Counted from the stretch's first letter, positions 1-8,889 are shown. The stretch: 22,976 nucleotides of DNA from Klebsiella pneumoniae (GCA_945869725.1 CAMBPO010000039.1:1-22976), one strand, 5' to 3'. Notes: generated by a model not told the origin, from the letters alone. Numbers and translations: made by a program.

Positions 1-1
1 T

Positions 2-166
2 GACCCACCAGTGGTAGTCAGTGCTAAGCGCAATTTAGCAGTCTCATTACGTAAACAGACTGATTGGGGTAGAACTCAAGATGCGAAACTTAATCCGAAA
101 CCTATGTGCTTTGTATGGCAGATAAAAGGACAAAAGCCTCAATCCGGTGACTGGTTTGAGCCGTGA
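2..166 (+). CDS. possible C-terminal end of an unidentified gene entering from the left
   Basis: One plus-strand frame stays open from the window edge for 54 codons and ends in TGA at 164-166. The peptide ends in CFVWQIKGQKPQSGDWFEP, which reads like ordinary protein, but I recognise no family. The terminator at 255-280 is close to symmetrical and could also serve a plus-strand gene ending here, which is weak support. An open frame of this length can also arise by chance, so the call is tentative. No other gene is visible in bases 1-250. Confidence 0.35.
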   Translation, partial: DPPVVVSAKRNLAVSLRKQTDWGRTQDAKLNPKPMCFVWQIKGQKPQSGDWFEP

Positions 167-252
167 ACAAACAATACATTCAGTAACAATTATAGAGACG
201 GCCACATATCGGCCAAATGGCAGGAATGATCGTACTCCCCGACTTGTCAAAC

Positions 253-281
253 AAAAAAGGCCACCTGAAGGTGACCTTTTA
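253..281 (-). terminator. Rho-independent terminator of the Pro-His-Arg tRNA operon
   Basis: Arms 255-265 and 270-280 form an 11-bp stem around a 4-nt TTCA loop when read on the minus strand; the one non-Watson-Crick pair is a G-U wobble. The six A residues at 253-258 give a U6 tail on the minus transcript. It starts five bases past the tRNA-Arg CCA end. The plus strand also reads stem plus T4, so it may work in both directions. Confidence 0.9.
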
Positions 282-285
282 GATT

Positions 286-362
286 TGGCGCGCCCGGCAG
301 GAATCGAACCTGCAACCCCCGGCTTAGAAGGCCGGTGCTCTATCCGATTGAGCTACGGGCGC
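286..362 (-). tRNA. tRNA-Arg (anticodon TCT)
   Basis: The reverse complement begins GCGCCCGTAGCTC and ends CGGGCGC-G-CCA, a perfect 7-bp acceptor stem with an encoded CCA. The anticodon stem CCGGC/GCCGG flanks a loop with TCT, which decodes AGA and AGG. The T arm contains GGTTCGATTCC. It is 77 nt with CCA and is the last gene of the Pro-His-Arg operon, directly before the terminator. Confidence 0.97.
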
Positions 363-389
363 AGCACCCTGCACTGACCAGCCTTGAAA

Positions 390-466
390 TGGGGTGGCCG
401 ATGGGGCTCGAACCCACGACAACCGGAGTCACAGTCCGGGACTCTACCAACTGAGCTACGACCACC
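390..466 (-). tRNA. tRNA-His (anticodon GTG)
   Basis: The reverse complement begins GGTGGTCGTAGCTCAG and ends CGGCCACCCCA, including the extra 5' G paired with a 3' C that is typical of bacterial tRNA-His. The anticodon loop CTGTGAC places GTG at 34-36. It is 77 nt with an encoded CCA. GUN-anticodon tRNAs such as this are substrates for queuosine; queD lies at 21385 in this window. Confidence 0.97.
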
Positions 467-511
467 ATTAACCTGTTGCTGTCTTACTACTGCACGACCA
501 GACCAACAAAT

Positions 512-588
512 TGGTCGGGGTAGAGAGATTCGAACTCCCGACATCCTGCACCCAAAGCAGGCGCGCTACCAGACTGCGCTATACCCCG
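512..588 (-). tRNA. tRNA-Pro (anticodon TGG)
   Basis: The reverse complement begins CGGGGTATAGCGCAG and ends CTACCCCGACCA. The acceptor stem is CGGGGTA/TACCCCG with discriminator A and an encoded CCA. The anticodon loop carries TGG between CTGC-type stems. The non-G first base is normal for bacterial tRNA-Pro. It is 77 nt and first in the operon, about 40 nt downstream of the predicted -10 box. Confidence 0.97.
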
Positions 589-628
589 AATTCGTCGTGA
601 TTAATGACGTCTTAATCGCGAGGTCGGC

Positions 629-657
629 ATAATACTCACGCACGGCAACTGCGTCAA
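629..657 (-). promoter_or_regulatory. sigma-70 promoter of the Pro-His-Arg tRNA operon
   Basis: On the minus strand, -35 TTGACG (657-652) and -10 TATTAT (634-629) are 17 bp apart. The -10 is followed by the GC-rich stretch GCCGACC, the kind of discriminator seen at stringently controlled stable-RNA promoters. It lies in the 122-bp gap between the cysS stop and tRNA-Pro, so the tRNAs need not depend on cysS transcription. Confidence 0.8.
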
Positions 658-710
658 TGACCGGCTTGCGATAAGAAGCACTTTTCAACAGCCTCTGCAT
701 TGCCCTGTTA

Positions 711-2108
711 TCAGCGTTCGATACGCCATTGACTACCATCGACACCATCTTCTATCACAACCTTCATGCCATTGAGCTGATCTCGAATCTGGTCGGCCAA
801 GGCCCAATTCTTGTCTGCGCGTGCCTGTTTTCGCTGTGCGATCAAAGAATCGACCAGCTTTGCATCAACCTGATGCGCCCCTTTTTTCAAAAATACATCA
901 GCATCGCCCTGCAAAATGCCAAGCACACTCGCCAGCTTCAATAACAAACGTGCAAGCTGACCAGCCTGCTCATGATCGGCTTCTTTGGCTTTATTCAGAT
1001 CGCGGGCGAGATCGAATAACACGCCGATGGCCTCAGCGGTATTAAAGTCATCGTCCATCGCTTGCCTGAAAGCACGCTCATACCGACTGTTGACCAGCTC
1101 TTTAGCGGTATTGAAAGCTGTGCCACGCACCGCAAGATACAGACGCTCCAAGGCAGATGCGGCCTGATCCAGCCCCTGATCCGAGTAATTGATGGGACTG
1201 CGATAATGACTGGCCACCAGCAGATAACGCACGACTTCGGCCGGATACTTTGCCAGCACCTCTCTGACAGTAAAGAAATTGCCCAGTGACTTGGACATTT
1301 TTTCGTTATCCACGCGCACAGGGCCATTGTGCATCCAGTAACGCGCAAAGGTTTTGCCGGTCGCAGCCTCAGTCTGGGCGATTTCATTCTCGTGATGGGG
1401 AAACATCAGATCCGACCCACCACCGTGAATATCAAACGAATCACCAAGGCAGCAGGTAGACATCGCAGAACACTCAATGTGCCAGCCTGGTCGGCCGTAA
1501 CCCCAAGGCGAATCCCAGCCTACTTCCTCATCGCTAGCGGCTTTCCAAAGCGCAAAATCGCGCGGATCGCGCTTCAGTTCACCAATTTCGATACGGGCAC
1601 CAGCGAGCAATTCGTCCAGATTGGTATTCGACAGTTTGCCATAGTGCTCAAACTGCCTGACGGCATAATAGACATCACCATTATCAACACGATAAGCAAA
1701 ATCCCCGGAGATCAGTTTTTCAATCATCGCAATGATTTCGGAAATGTGCGCGGTTGCCCTAGGTTCACTGTCAGGCTTTACAACAAACAAGGCCTCTTCA
1801 TCTTCACGGGTAGCCTTAATAAAACGCGCGGTCAGATCTTCAAAGTACTCACCCGTCTCTGATGCTCGCCGCAGAATCTTGTCATCGATATCTGTAATGT
1901 TACGCACATAGGTGACCTGATAACCGATAAATCGCAGATAGCGTACAACCACATCAAAGGCAACAAACATACGGGCATGGCCAATATGACTGTAGTCATA
2001 GGTGGTCAGTCCGCACACATACATGCGGACTTTCCCGGGGTCTATGGAAACAAATGTTTCCTTCTGCCGGGTCAATGAATTGTGTATTTTTAAAGCGTTG
2101 GTATTCAT
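711..2108 (-). CDS. cysS: cysteinyl-tRNA synthetase
   Basis: CysRS charges tRNA-Cys with cysteine in the cytoplasm. The 465-residue length matches the family. The class I signatures are present: HIGH at residues 41-44 and KMSKS within [12 protein letters not shown]. The zinc site is visible as Cys32 in YVCGLT, the Cys of WHIECSAM, and the His and Glu of FPHHENE. I start at the ATG at 2108 because it forms an ATGA overlap with the glnS stop and gives a normal N-terminus; an ATG six codons further upstream lies inside glnS. The overlap implies translational coupling to glnS. The tRNA operon follows 122 bp downstream. Confidence 0.97.
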   Translation of the reverse strand: MNTNALKIHNSLTRQKETFVSIDPGKVRMYVCGLTTYDYSHIGHARMFVAFDVVVRYLRFIGYQVTYVRNITDIDDKILRRASETGEYFEDLTARFIKATREDEEALFVVKPDSEPRATAHISEIIAMIEKLISGDFAYRVDNGDVYYAVRQFEHYGKLSNTNLDELLAGARIEIGELKRDPRDFALWKAASDEEVGWDSPWGYGRPGWHIECSAMSTCCLGDSFDIHGGGSDLMFPHHENEIAQTEAATGKTFARYWMHNGPVRVDNEKMSKSLGNFFTVREVLAKYPAEVVRYLLVASHYRSPINYSDQGLDQAASALERLYLAVRGTAFNTAKELVNSRYERAFRQAMDDDFNTAEAIGVLFDLARDLNKAKEADHEQAGQLARLLLKLASVLGILQGDADVFLKKGAHQVDAKLVDSLIAQRKQARADKNWALADQIRDQLNGMKVVIEDGVDGSQWRIER

Positions 2109-3844
2109 GTGTTGGTTTTTGTCCATGAGTCGCGAAGGCTGACAGTGCGGTTGAACACCAGCGCGTCGGGGCGAGAGTCATACCGATCCACACAAAAATA
2201 ACCTTCCCGTTCAAACTGAAAACTTTCTTCGGCAGTCGCGGATATCAGCGAAGGCTCTACCAGACAGTCTGTCAACACCTGCAGGGAATCAGGATTCAAA
2301 CTGTTCTTGAAATCACCGAAAAATTTGTCATCCGGATTGGAATTATTGAACAGCCTGTCATATATTCTGACTTCAGCGCGCAGCGCACCCTGCTCCGGAA
2401 CCCAGTGGATAACACCCTTGACTTTGCGCCCTTGCGGATTCTGACCCAACGTTTCCGGATCAAGGGAGCAAAGCAACTCGACCACCTTGCCTTCCTTATC
2501 GCGGACCACATCGTCGCATTTGATCACATAGGCACCTCTGAGGCGGACTTCCTCACCCGGACACAAGCGCTTGTAGCCTGGCGGCGGGGTTTCCTCAAAG
2601 TCAGTCTGATCGATATACAGAGTGTGTCCAAAAATCATCTGCCGCTCACCGATATCCTTTTTCGGATGCCGGGGCAGGTGCAGCGTTTGCGCCTGTTGAT
2701 CAGTAAAATTGGTCAGCGTGACCTTCAGTGGGCGCAATACACACATTGCCCGTGCCGAATTCTCATCCAGATCTTCACGAATACAATGTTCCAGCATGCC
2801 GATATCCACAATACTCTCACTGCGGCTCATACCGATAATCTCGCAGAACCGACGAATGGATGCCGGCGTAAAACCGCGTCGGCGCAAACCCGACAAGGTA
2901 GGCATACGCGGGTCATCCCACCCGCCCACCAATCCCAGTTCTACGAGTTCCTTCAGTTTACGTTTGCTCATCACGTTGTAATTAATGTTCAGTCGAGCAA
3001 ATTCGGTCTGCTCAGGCAGAACATATCGGGCATCGTCCGGCAGATTACCCAGGTCAATACACGCATTCTTAAGTGAATCAACAGACAGATTGTGCAGCAA
3101 CCAGTCATACAGCGGTCGGTGATCCTCAAACTCCAGCGTGCATAATGAGTGTGTGACATGTTCAAGCGCATCGGAGATGCAATGAGCATAGTCATACATG
3201 GGATACACTTTCCAATAATCACCTGTCTGATGGTGCACGACGTTACGAATGCGGTAGATGATCGGGTCCCGCATATTGATGTTGGGTGAGGACATATCTA
3301 TTTTTGCACGCAAACTGTACTGACCGTCTGCAAATTCACCTTTTTGCATACGCAGGAACAGTTCGAGGTTCTCCTCGAAACTACGCTCCCGATCGGGACT
3401 GTTGCGGCCAGGCTCTGTGAGACTACCCCGATATTCACGTGCCTGCTCAGGTGTCAGGCTGCACACATATGCCTTGCTAGTCCGTATCAACTGCAGGGCA
3501 AAATCAAATAACTGCTGAAAATAAGCAGAGGTATAACGTACCTCACCGTGCCACTTGAAGCCTAGCCAGTTAACATCAGCCTTTATGGCATCAATAAACT
3601 CCTGACTCTCTTTTTCAGGATTAGTATCGTCAAAACGCATATTGCAGGCGCCATGGTATTGCTCAGCCAGCCCGAAATTCAGGCAAATTGACTTGGCATG
3701 TCCTATATGCAGAAACCCATTAGGCTCTGGTGGAAAGCGGGTTTGCACCCGACCGCCATGCTTGCCCGATGCCATATCATGTTCGATCATGTGGCGAATA
3801 AAATGGGACGGCAGTGTGTGGTCAGCGTTGCTGGAGTCATTCAT
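2105..3844 (-). CDS. glnS: glutaminyl-tRNA synthetase
   Basis: GlnRS charges tRNA-Gln in the cytoplasm. The N-terminus carries [15 protein letters not shown] with HIGH at 46-49; the second class I signature is VMSKRKL with MSKRK at 282-286. The C-terminal anticodon-binding beta-barrels end in [15 protein letters not shown] and [12 protein letters not shown], as in Escherichia coli GlnS. At 579 residues it is longer than the 554 of the E. coli protein. Most of the excess is a block at about residues 245-267, between YDWLLHNLS and EFARLNINY, where E. coli has a short linker. It is first in the glnS-cysS operon and its stop overlaps the cysS start by 4 nt. The ribosome binding site is weak, but the start fits the family N-terminus. 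Confidence 0.97.
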   Translation of the reverse strand: MNDSSNADHTLPSHFIRHMIEHDMASGKHGGRVQTRFPPEPNGFLHIGHAKSICLNFGLAEQYHGACNMRFDDTNPEKESQEFIDAIKADVNWLGFKWHGEVRYTSAYFQQLFDFALQLIRTSKAYVCSLTPEQAREYRGSLTEPGRNSPDRERSFEENLELFLRMQKGEFADGQYSLRAKIDMSSPNINMRDPIIYRIRNVVHHQTGDYWKVYPMYDYAHCISDALEHVTHSLCTLEFEDHRPLYDWLLHNLSVDSLKNACIDLGNLPDDARYVLPEQTEFARLNINYNVMSKRKLKELVELGLVGGWDDPRMPTLSGLRRRGFTPASIRRFCEIIGMSRSESIVDIGMLEHCIREDLDENSARAMCVLRPLKVTLTNFTDQQAQTLHLPRHPKKDIGERQMIFGHTLYIDQTDFEETPPPGYKRLCPGEEVRLRGAYVIKCDDVVRDKEGKVVELLCSLDPETLGQNPQGRKVKGVIHWVPEQGALRAEVRIYDRLFNNSNPDDKFFGDFKNSLNPDSLQVLTDCLVEPSLISATAEESFQFEREGYFCVDRYDSRPDALVFNRTVSLRDSWTKTNT

Positions 3845-3882
3845 GGTGGCGAATCTGCTTTCTCATGAGGAGTAAAGTCATT

Positions 3883-3909
3883 ATTATAACCACACTTGGC
3901 CGTCGGCAA
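3883..3909 (-). promoter_or_regulatory. likely promoter of glnS-cysS
   Basis: The minus strand carries a consensus -10 TATAAT (3888-3883). The best -35 candidate is TTGCCG (3909-3904), only 15 bp away, so the -10 is the stronger part of the call. It sits in the 130-bp gap between the divergent glnS and ppiB genes and would give a leader of about 30 nt. Confidence 0.6.
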
Positions 3910-3974
3910 TAAGAGGCGGCACTGACTGGTTTCCCCTCCCGATACGCAGGCATTTGCACAGCAGGACAGTAAAA

Positions 3975-4490
3975 ATGATTGTTTTCAAGACTAATTACGG
4001 CGACATACATATCGAACTGGATTTCGAAAAAGCACCTTTAAGTGCTGCTAACTTTCTGGCTTATGCCAAAGGTGGGTACTATGACGGCACCATTTTCCAC
4101 CGAGTCATTGATAACTTTATGGTCCAGGGTGGTGGTTTCAAGTCAGGCATGCAGCAGAAAACAGCTGGCAAATCCATCCAGAATGAAGCTGATAACGGCC
4201 TGCCGAACGCAATTGGCACGCTTGCCATGGCACGCACTTCTGACCCACATTCAGCCAGTGCGCAGTTTTTTATCAACGTTGCCGACAACGCCTTCCTTAA
4301 CCACAAAAGTAAAACAAGTCAGGGCTGGGGCTACGCTGTATTTGGCAAAGTCACTGAAGGCATGGACGTTGTTAATAGAATCAAGCAGTGTAAAACCGGA
4401 TATGTCGCTGGTCACCAGGATGTACCGATTGATGAAATTCTCATCAATTCAACAACTGTGACGGAAAGCTTGCCTGCCAAGGTTGAGTGA
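3975..4490 (+). CDS. ppiB: cytoplasmic peptidyl-prolyl cis-trans isomerase B (cyclophilin)
   Basis: Cyclophilin-type PPIases speed cis/trans isomerisation of Xaa-Pro bonds during folding. The 171-residue product has the family core: [17 protein letters not shown] with the catalytic Arg in FHR, then [28 protein letters not shown] with the Q-F-F motif, and [10 protein letters not shown]. No signal peptide is present, so this is the cytoplasmic PpiB type, not the periplasmic PpiA type. I chose the ATG at 3975, with AGGA upstream at 3963-3966 and an N-terminus [11 protein letters not shown] that matches PpiB. An in-frame ATG seven codons earlier adds unconserved residues. lpxH follows closely, probably as one operon. 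Confidence 0.96.
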   Translation: MIVFKTNYGDIHIELDFEKAPLSAANFLAYAKGGYYDGTIFHRVIDNFMVQGGGFKSGMQQKTAGKSIQNEADNGLPNAIGTLAMARTSDPHSASAQFFINVADNAFLNHKSKTSQGWGYAVFGKVTEGMDVVNRIKQCKTGYVAGHQDVPIDEILINSTTVTESLPAKVE

Positions 4491-4510
4491 CTGACCGACT
4501 CCGGGGAACC

Positions 4511-5278
4511 ATGTCGCAAACAAAAAATAACAACAAAACCCTGTTTATCTCCGATCTTCACATCGAGTCCGCCAGAAGCCCAATCATGCGAAGCCTGGTA
4601 CAGCTTCTGGAGCAAAGGGCACAAGGTGCAGATGCGCTTTATATCCTGGGTGATCTGTTTGAAGCATGGGTTGGTGATGATGACATCAATGATGCAGCGG
4701 ATATCGTCGCTGCCGCATTAAAAGACCTGAGCAATCAGGGAACCCTCATCTATCTGATGCACGGCAATCGCGACTTTTTGATCGGCAATCACTTTGCATC
4801 GCGATGCGGAGCCGTTCTTATGCCCGATCCTGTCATTGTTGATTGTTACGGTCAAACCGTGTTGTTGCTGCACGGGGACAGTCTATGTACACGCGACACC
4901 GCCTACATCAGTTACCGAAAGCAGGTACGCGAATCGTCATGGCAGCTGGCTTTCCTGGCGCGCCCCCTGCTGGAGCGTCACATGATTGCCCAGCAGTTGC
5001 GCCAGCGCAGCATGGCCGAGAACAGCCACAAGGCTTCAGACATTATGGATGTGACACATCAGGAAGTACTTAATCTGCTGGAAATTCAAAAAGTTAATCT
5101 GATGATTCATGGACACACCCACAGGCCGGGCATTCACACTATCCGCCTGCAGAATCCCATCAATGACAAAACTGAAGCGGTGCGGATTGTGCTCGGCAGC
5201 TGGGATCAGAAAGCCTGGGTACTGGAGCTCAGTGCTGAAGGCTATGAACTCAAACACTTCCCCCACCCTGCTCATTAA
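4511..5278 (+). CDS. lpxH: UDP-2,3-diacylglucosamine diphosphatase
   Basis: LpxH hydrolyses UDP-2,3-diacylglucosamine to lipid X and UMP, the fourth step of lipid A synthesis, at the inner face of the inner membrane. The calcineurin-like metallophosphatase motifs appear in order: SDLH (D15, H17), GDLFEAWVGDDD, HGNRDF, LLHGDSLCT and MIHGHTHRPG. The length is 255 residues against about 240 in E. coli; the excess is mostly a polar N-terminus (SQTKNNNK). The ATG at 4511 has GGGGA six bases upstream. A GTG at 4487 overlapping the ppiB stop is possible but lacks that ribosome binding site. Organisation is ppiB-lpxH. Confidence 0.96.
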   Translation: MSQTKNNNKTLFISDLHIESARSPIMRSLVQLLEQRAQGADALYILGDLFEAWVGDDDINDAADIVAAALKDLSNQGTLIYLMHGNRDFLIGNHFASRCGAVLMPDPVIVDCYGQTVLLLHGDSLCTRDTAYISYRKQVRESSWQLAFLARPLLERHMIAQQLRQRSMAENSHKASDIMDVTHQEVLNLLEIQKVNLMIHGHTHRPGIHTIRLQNPINDKTEAVRIVLGSWDQKAWVLELSAEGYELKHFPHPAH

Positions 5279-5756
5279 CAGTTGATCGCCTGCTATCATT
5301 GTCTGAGATATCCGGAAAGTACCGATCCAGATGAGCCTGGCTCAATACCAACAATTGTCGATCAACATCTTCGGCCAGCTCAGCCAGACTCAGCTGCTGC
5401 CAGAGCGGGCGCACCTGAACGCCAAAAGATTCGAGCTCAGTCAATGCCCGGTGACGTTTTTTCAATAAATTGTGCAACCAGATGGCTGGCGGCAGCTCTT
5501 CGTCATACGGCACTGCGAGACGCTTTAAACCTGAAGCAAGGTCGCGGGGAGAGCGGATAATAAAGCGCTCTTCCATCAGAGGCTCCACAAGGCGAGACAG
5601 TCGCATCAGAACAGCAGCTTTCTGCGAATCGCTGTACAGATTCCATTCAATTACTTCTGCAGCAAAACGTTTGCAACCCCGACAAATGCTGTCTCCAACC
5701 GAGGTAGTAGAGCAAATTCCTATACAAGGGGTTTTTACACTCGCCGGGTTCATCAT
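5250..5756 (-). CDS. DUF1289 domain protein
   Basis: The N-terminal 50 residues match the DUF1289 pattern: PCIGICS, then SICRGCKR, EVIEWNLYSDSQKAAVLMRL. Four cysteines (C11, C15, C25, C28) are spaced like a small metal or Fe-S site; function is not known to me. The remaining 110 residues are charged and helical, without a recognised domain; the family is often shorter, so this is a long member. Two ATG codons lie in tandem at 5756 and 5753 and either could be used. The gene is convergent with lpxH, and the coding ends overlap by 29 bp. Confidence 0.85.
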   Translation of the reverse strand: MMNPASVKTPCIGICSTTSVGDSICRGCKRFAAEVIEWNLYSDSQKAAVLMRLSRLVEPLMEERFIIRSPRDLASGLKRLAVPYDEELPPAIWLHNLLKKRHRALTELESFGVQVRPLWQQLSLAELAEDVDRQLLVLSQAHLDRYFPDISDNDSRRSTVNEQGGGSV

Positions 5757-5905
5757 AAAAGTCCATAAACGACTGAATCCAGCCGCGGCAGTTAGCCTCA
5801 GAACTGGAAATTTTCAGCATTCTACACTAGAATCGCAGGCCATTTTTCAACGCTTGCCTTTTTGAATTCCGACTTGATTCACTATTTCTTCTGAAGGGGA
5901 TTACT

Positions 5906-8500
5906 GTGTTAGAAGCCTATCGTAAACACGTAGCCGAAAGGGCTGAGCTTGGCATCGTCGCCAAGCCACTGGATGCGGCGCAGGTTGCCGAACTCATCGA
6001 TCTGCTCAAGAACCCGCCTGCCGGCGAAGAGCAAACAGTTCTTGATCTGATTTCCAACCGGGTACCTGCAGGTGTTGACGAGGCAGCGTATGTCAAAGCT
6101 GGTTTCCTGTCCGCGGTTGCCAAAGGTGAGGCTAAATCTCCTCTGATCGACAAGAAGCATGCGATAAAACTGCTCGGAACAATGCTGGGCGGTTACAACA
6201 TCACCACACTGGTTCAGCTGCTGGACGATGCTGAACTTGGGGCTTCCGCGGCCGAAGAACTCAAGCACACGCTGCTGATGTTTGATGCTTTTCACGATGT
6301 AGAAGAAAAAGCCAAAACCGGCAATGCCAATGCCAAGGCGTTGATGCAGTCATGGGCCAACGCCGACTGGTTCCTTAACCGCAAGGAATTGCCAAAAAAA
6401 CTGACCATCTCAGTATTCAAAGTACCCGGCGAAACCAATACTGACGATCTGTCACCCGCACCTGACGCATGGTCACGACCGGACATACCGTTGCACGCGC
6501 TGGCGATGTACAAGATGCCACGTGAGGGCGTCACCAACGCTGCGAAACAGATTGAAGAACTCAAGAAACAAGGCTTCCCTGTCGCCCTCGTGGGCGATGT
6601 GATGGGCACGGGTTCCTCGCGCAAATCAGCAACCAACTCTGTTCTCTGGTACATCGGCGACGACATCCCGCACATACCCAACAAGCGTGATGGTGGTGTG
6701 TGTATCGGCAGCAAAATCGCACCAATTTTCTTTAACACCATGGAAGATGCCGGCGCCCTGCCCATCGAATGTGATGTTGAAAATATGAACACCGGCGACG
6801 TTATCGATATTTACCCTTATGAGGGAAAAGTGCTGCGTCATGGCACTGATGAACTGGTTTGCAATTTCGAGCTTAAAACTGATGTGCTGTTGGACGAAGT
6901 CCGCGCGGGTGGCCGCATTCCGCTGATTATTGGACGTGGACTGACGGACAAAGCACGCGCATCCATGGGCTTGCCTTACTCAACTGTGTTTCGTCGACCA
7001 ACCTCGGCGGCTGACACCGGCAAGGGCTTTACCCTGGCCCAGAAGATGGTCGGCCAGGCTTGTGGCGTGGAAGGTGTGCGTCCCGGCACTTACTGTGAAC
7101 CCAAAATGACCACCGTTGGCTCACAAGACACCACAGGCCCAATGACCCGTGATGAGTTAAAAGACCTGGCCTGTCTGGGTTTTTCTGCAGATCTGGTGAT
7201 GCAGTCGTTCTGCCATACCGCCGCCTACCCCAAGCCCGTCGATATTGAAACCCAGCACACCCTGCCCGACTTTATCCAGACCCGCGGTGGTGTGGCTCTG
7301 CGGCCGGGTGACGGCATTATTCACAGCTGGCTAAATCGTATGCTGCTACCCGATACGGTAGGTACTGGTGGAGATTCACACACACGTTTCCCGATTGGCA
7401 TTTCATTCCCGGCTGGATCAGGTCTGGTAGCGTTTGCTGCTGCAACCGGCGTCATGCCATTGGACATGCCTGAATCGGTATTGGTGCGCTTTAAAGGTAA
7501 AATGCAACCAGGCATTACCTTGCGCGATTTGGTGAACGCGATTCCATACGCTGCCATACAATCCGGTGATTTGACGGTAGAAAAGAAGGGCAAGAAGAAT
7601 ATCTTCTCCGGTCGTATTCTGGAGATCGAAGGCCTGCCTGATCTGAAAGTTGAACAGGCTTTTGAGTTATCAGACGCGTCCGCTGAGCGTTCAGCTGCCG
7701 GATGCACCATTCGCCTGAACCAGGCGCCTATTACTGAGTATTTCAAGTCGAATATTGCGCTGCTGCGCTGGATGATCAGCGAAGGATACGGTGATGCGCG
7801 CACCATCGAACGCCGCGCACGTGCCATGGAAGCCTGGTTGGAAAATCCTGAACTCATGCAGCCCGATGCCGATGCTGAGTATTACAAAATCATCGAGATC
7901 GACCTGGCCGAAATCAAAGAGCCTCTGCTGGCCTGCCCGAATGATCCGGATGACATCAAGCCGTTGTCAGCAGTTCAGGGCACTAAAATTGATGAGGTGT
8001 TTATTGGTTCATGCATGACTAACATCGGTCATTTCCGAGCAGCAAGCGAAGTACTGAAACAGATCAAAGGTGCCATTCCAACCCGTCTGTGGATCTCGCC
8101 GCCGACCAAGATGGATCAGCACCAGCTTACCGAAGAAGGCATCTACAGCGTGTTTGGCGTTTCCGGTGCTCGCACCGAGATGCCTGGGTGTTCACTGTGT
8201 ATGGGTAACCAGGCACGTGTCGCCCCCAACTCGACCGTTGTATCTACCTCGACACGTAACTTCCCCAATCGCCTTGGCGATGGTGCCGATGTGTTCCTGG
8301 CGTCTTCTGAACTGGCAGCTGTAGCATCCGCATTAGGTCGTATCCCGACGATGGAAGAGTACATGGGCTACATGGGCATGGTAAACACCATGTCTGACAA
8401 GATTTATCGTTATCTGAACTTTAACGAAATCAAGTCTTATATGGATGCGGCAACGCGTCAGAAGGCGATTCCGGTCACCAATATTGTTGAGGTGGCGTAA
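5906..8500 (+). CDS. acnB: bifunctional aconitate hydratase 2 / 2-methylisocitrate dehydratase
   Basis: AcnB interconverts citrate and isocitrate in the TCA cycle using a 4Fe-4S cluster. The 864 residues match E. coli AcnB (865). The order is AcnB-type: N-terminal HEAT-like domain (about 1-155), swivel domain (about 165-370, with [19 protein letters not shown] and [13 protein letters not shown]), then the catalytic domains. The cluster ligands are C703 in GSCMTNIGH, and C762 and C765 in PGCSLCMGN, spaced exactly as in E. coli. The start is GTG at 5906 with GAAGGGG eight bases upstream; the N-terminus [12 protein letters not shown] matches the family. Downstream lies an unusual 3' region with tandem repeats and a long hairpin ending in T6. 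Confidence 0.98.
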   Translation: MLEAYRKHVAERAELGIVAKPLDAAQVAELIDLLKNPPAGEEQTVLDLISNRVPAGVDEAAYVKAGFLSAVAKGEAKSPLIDKKHAIKLLGTMLGGYNITTLVQLLDDAELGASAAEELKHTLLMFDAFHDVEEKAKTGNANAKALMQSWANADWFLNRKELPKKLTISVFKVPGETNTDDLSPAPDAWSRPDIPLHALAMYKMPREGVTNAAKQIEELKKQGFPVALVGDVMGTGSSRKSATNSVLWYIGDDIPHIPNKRDGGVCIGSKIAPIFFNTMEDAGALPIECDVENMNTGDVIDIYPYEGKVLRHGTDELVCNFELKTDVLLDEVRAGGRIPLIIGRGLTDKARASMGLPYSTVFRRPTSAADTGKGFTLAQKMVGQACGVEGVRPGTYCEPKMTTVGSQDTTGPMTRDELKDLACLGFSADLVMQSFCHTAAYPKPVDIETQHTLPDFIQTRGGVALRPGDGIIHSWLNRMLLPDTVGTGGDSHTRFPIGISFPAGSGLVAFAAATGVMPLDMPESVLVRFKGKMQPGITLRDLVNAIPYAAIQSGDLTVEKKGKKNIFSGRILEIEGLPDLKVEQAFELSDASAERSAAGCTIRLNQAPITEYFKSNIALLRWMISEGYGDARTIERRARAMEAWLENPELMQPDADAEYYKIIEIDLAEIKEPLLACPNDPDDIKPLSAVQGTKIDEVFIGSCMTNIGHFRAASEVLKQIKGAIPTRLWISPPTKMDQHQLTEEGIYSVFGVSGARTEMPGCSLCMGNQARVAPNSTVVSTSTRNFPNRLGDGADVFLASSELAAVASALGRIPTMEEYMGYMGMVNTMSDKIYRYLNFNEIKSYMDAATRQKAIPVTNIVEVA

Positions 8501-8526
8501 TCCTGTTGTCGTGAGCGGAGCTCGCG

Positions 8527-8632
8527 CTGATCTTGGTCAGCTGAGTTCACGCTGATCCTGGTCAGCTGAGTTCACGCTGATCCTAGTCAGCTGAGTTCAC
8601 GCTGATCCTGGTCAGCTGAGTTCACGCTGATC
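8527..8632. repeat. 25-bp tandem repeat, four copies plus a partial fifth
   Basis: Units start at 8527, 8552, 8577 and 8602, and the first six bases of a fifth are at 8627-8632. Each unit reads CTGATCCTGGTCAG followed by CTGAGTTCACG. Variation is single-base: a T for C in copy 1 and an A for G in copy 3. Degenerate sequence before copy 1 (GAGCTCGCG against GAGTTCACG) looks like a decayed extra copy. Each unit contains a short dyad (CTGA...TCAG) and the palindrome TCAGCTGA. The array begins 26 bp after the acnB stop, so it should be transcribed in the acnB 3' UTR. Confidence 0.95.
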
Positions 8633-8635
8633 AAC

Positions 8636-8720
8636 GGGCCGGAAGAGGAGAAAAGTTTGTCGGACGACGCCGTTGGCGTCTGATTGTCCGAAAACTATTC
8701 TCTTCTCCCGGCCCTTTTTT
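8636..8720 (+). terminator. long hairpin H1 with T6 tail, likely acnB terminator
   Basis: Arms from 8636 and to 8714 form about 33 base pairs. The base is GGGCCGG/CCGGCCC; the stem is interrupted by A-C and A-A mismatches, a G-T pair and a one-base bulge. TCGGAC/GTCCGA then leads to a 5-nt 3'-side bulge TGATT below the tip GACGCC-GTT-GGCGTC. Six T residues (8715-8720) follow the last pair, as in an intrinsic terminator. The stem is much longer than a normal terminator needs. The tip (8664-8687) recurs in hairpin H2. Confidence 0.85.
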
Positions 8721-8724
8721 CTTT

Positions 8725-8794
8725 GTAGACCTGAAGACGTAGACCTGGGGACGTAGACCTGAAGACACAGACCTGGGGACATGGATCTGGAAGC
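8725..8794. repeat. 14-bp tandem repeat, five copies, alternating two types
   Basis: Units start at 8725, 8739, 8753, 8767 and 8781. The order is GTAGACCTGAAGAC, GTAGACCTGGGGAC, GTAGACCTGAAGAC, ACAGACCTGGGGAC, then a diverged ATGGATCTGGAAGC. The alternation of GAAGAC and GGGGAC endings means the true period is 28 bp, as if a dimer was duplicated. It starts four bases after the T6 of H1. No spacers are present and there is no start codon with a ribosome binding site. Confidence 0.93.
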
Positions 8795-8889
8795 GTGCAC
8801 GTTTAGGCGCTGATCCGCACGTGAATGCGGCCGCGCTCCTCAGGGTCGCTGACGCATGGAACCGGCATAGTCTCGGCCATAGGGGTGCT

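Noticed and set aside
286..362. Integration (att) site at the tRNA-Arg 3' end
   Set aside because: No integrase gene, and I found no second copy of the tRNA 3' end in the window.
47..632. Open frames across the Pro-His-Arg tRNA cluster on both strands
   Set aside because: They read through tRNA genes; peptides such as GIEPATPGLEGR and GFEPHRPP are the usual artefacts of tRNA sequence.
1329..1862. 177-codon frame antisense to cysS
   Set aside because: It lies wholly within a well-supported cysS gene on the other strand, with no recognisable domain.
2405..3076. 223-codon frame antisense to glnS
   Set aside because: Shadow of the glnS coding sequence; no family likeness and no plausible start site.
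7321..7857. 178-codon frame antisense to acnB
   Set aside because: Shadow of the conserved acnB coding sequence.
8527..8794. CRISPR-like array
   Set aside because: The 25-bp and 14-bp repeats are directly tandem with no unique spacers, and there are no cas genes in the window.
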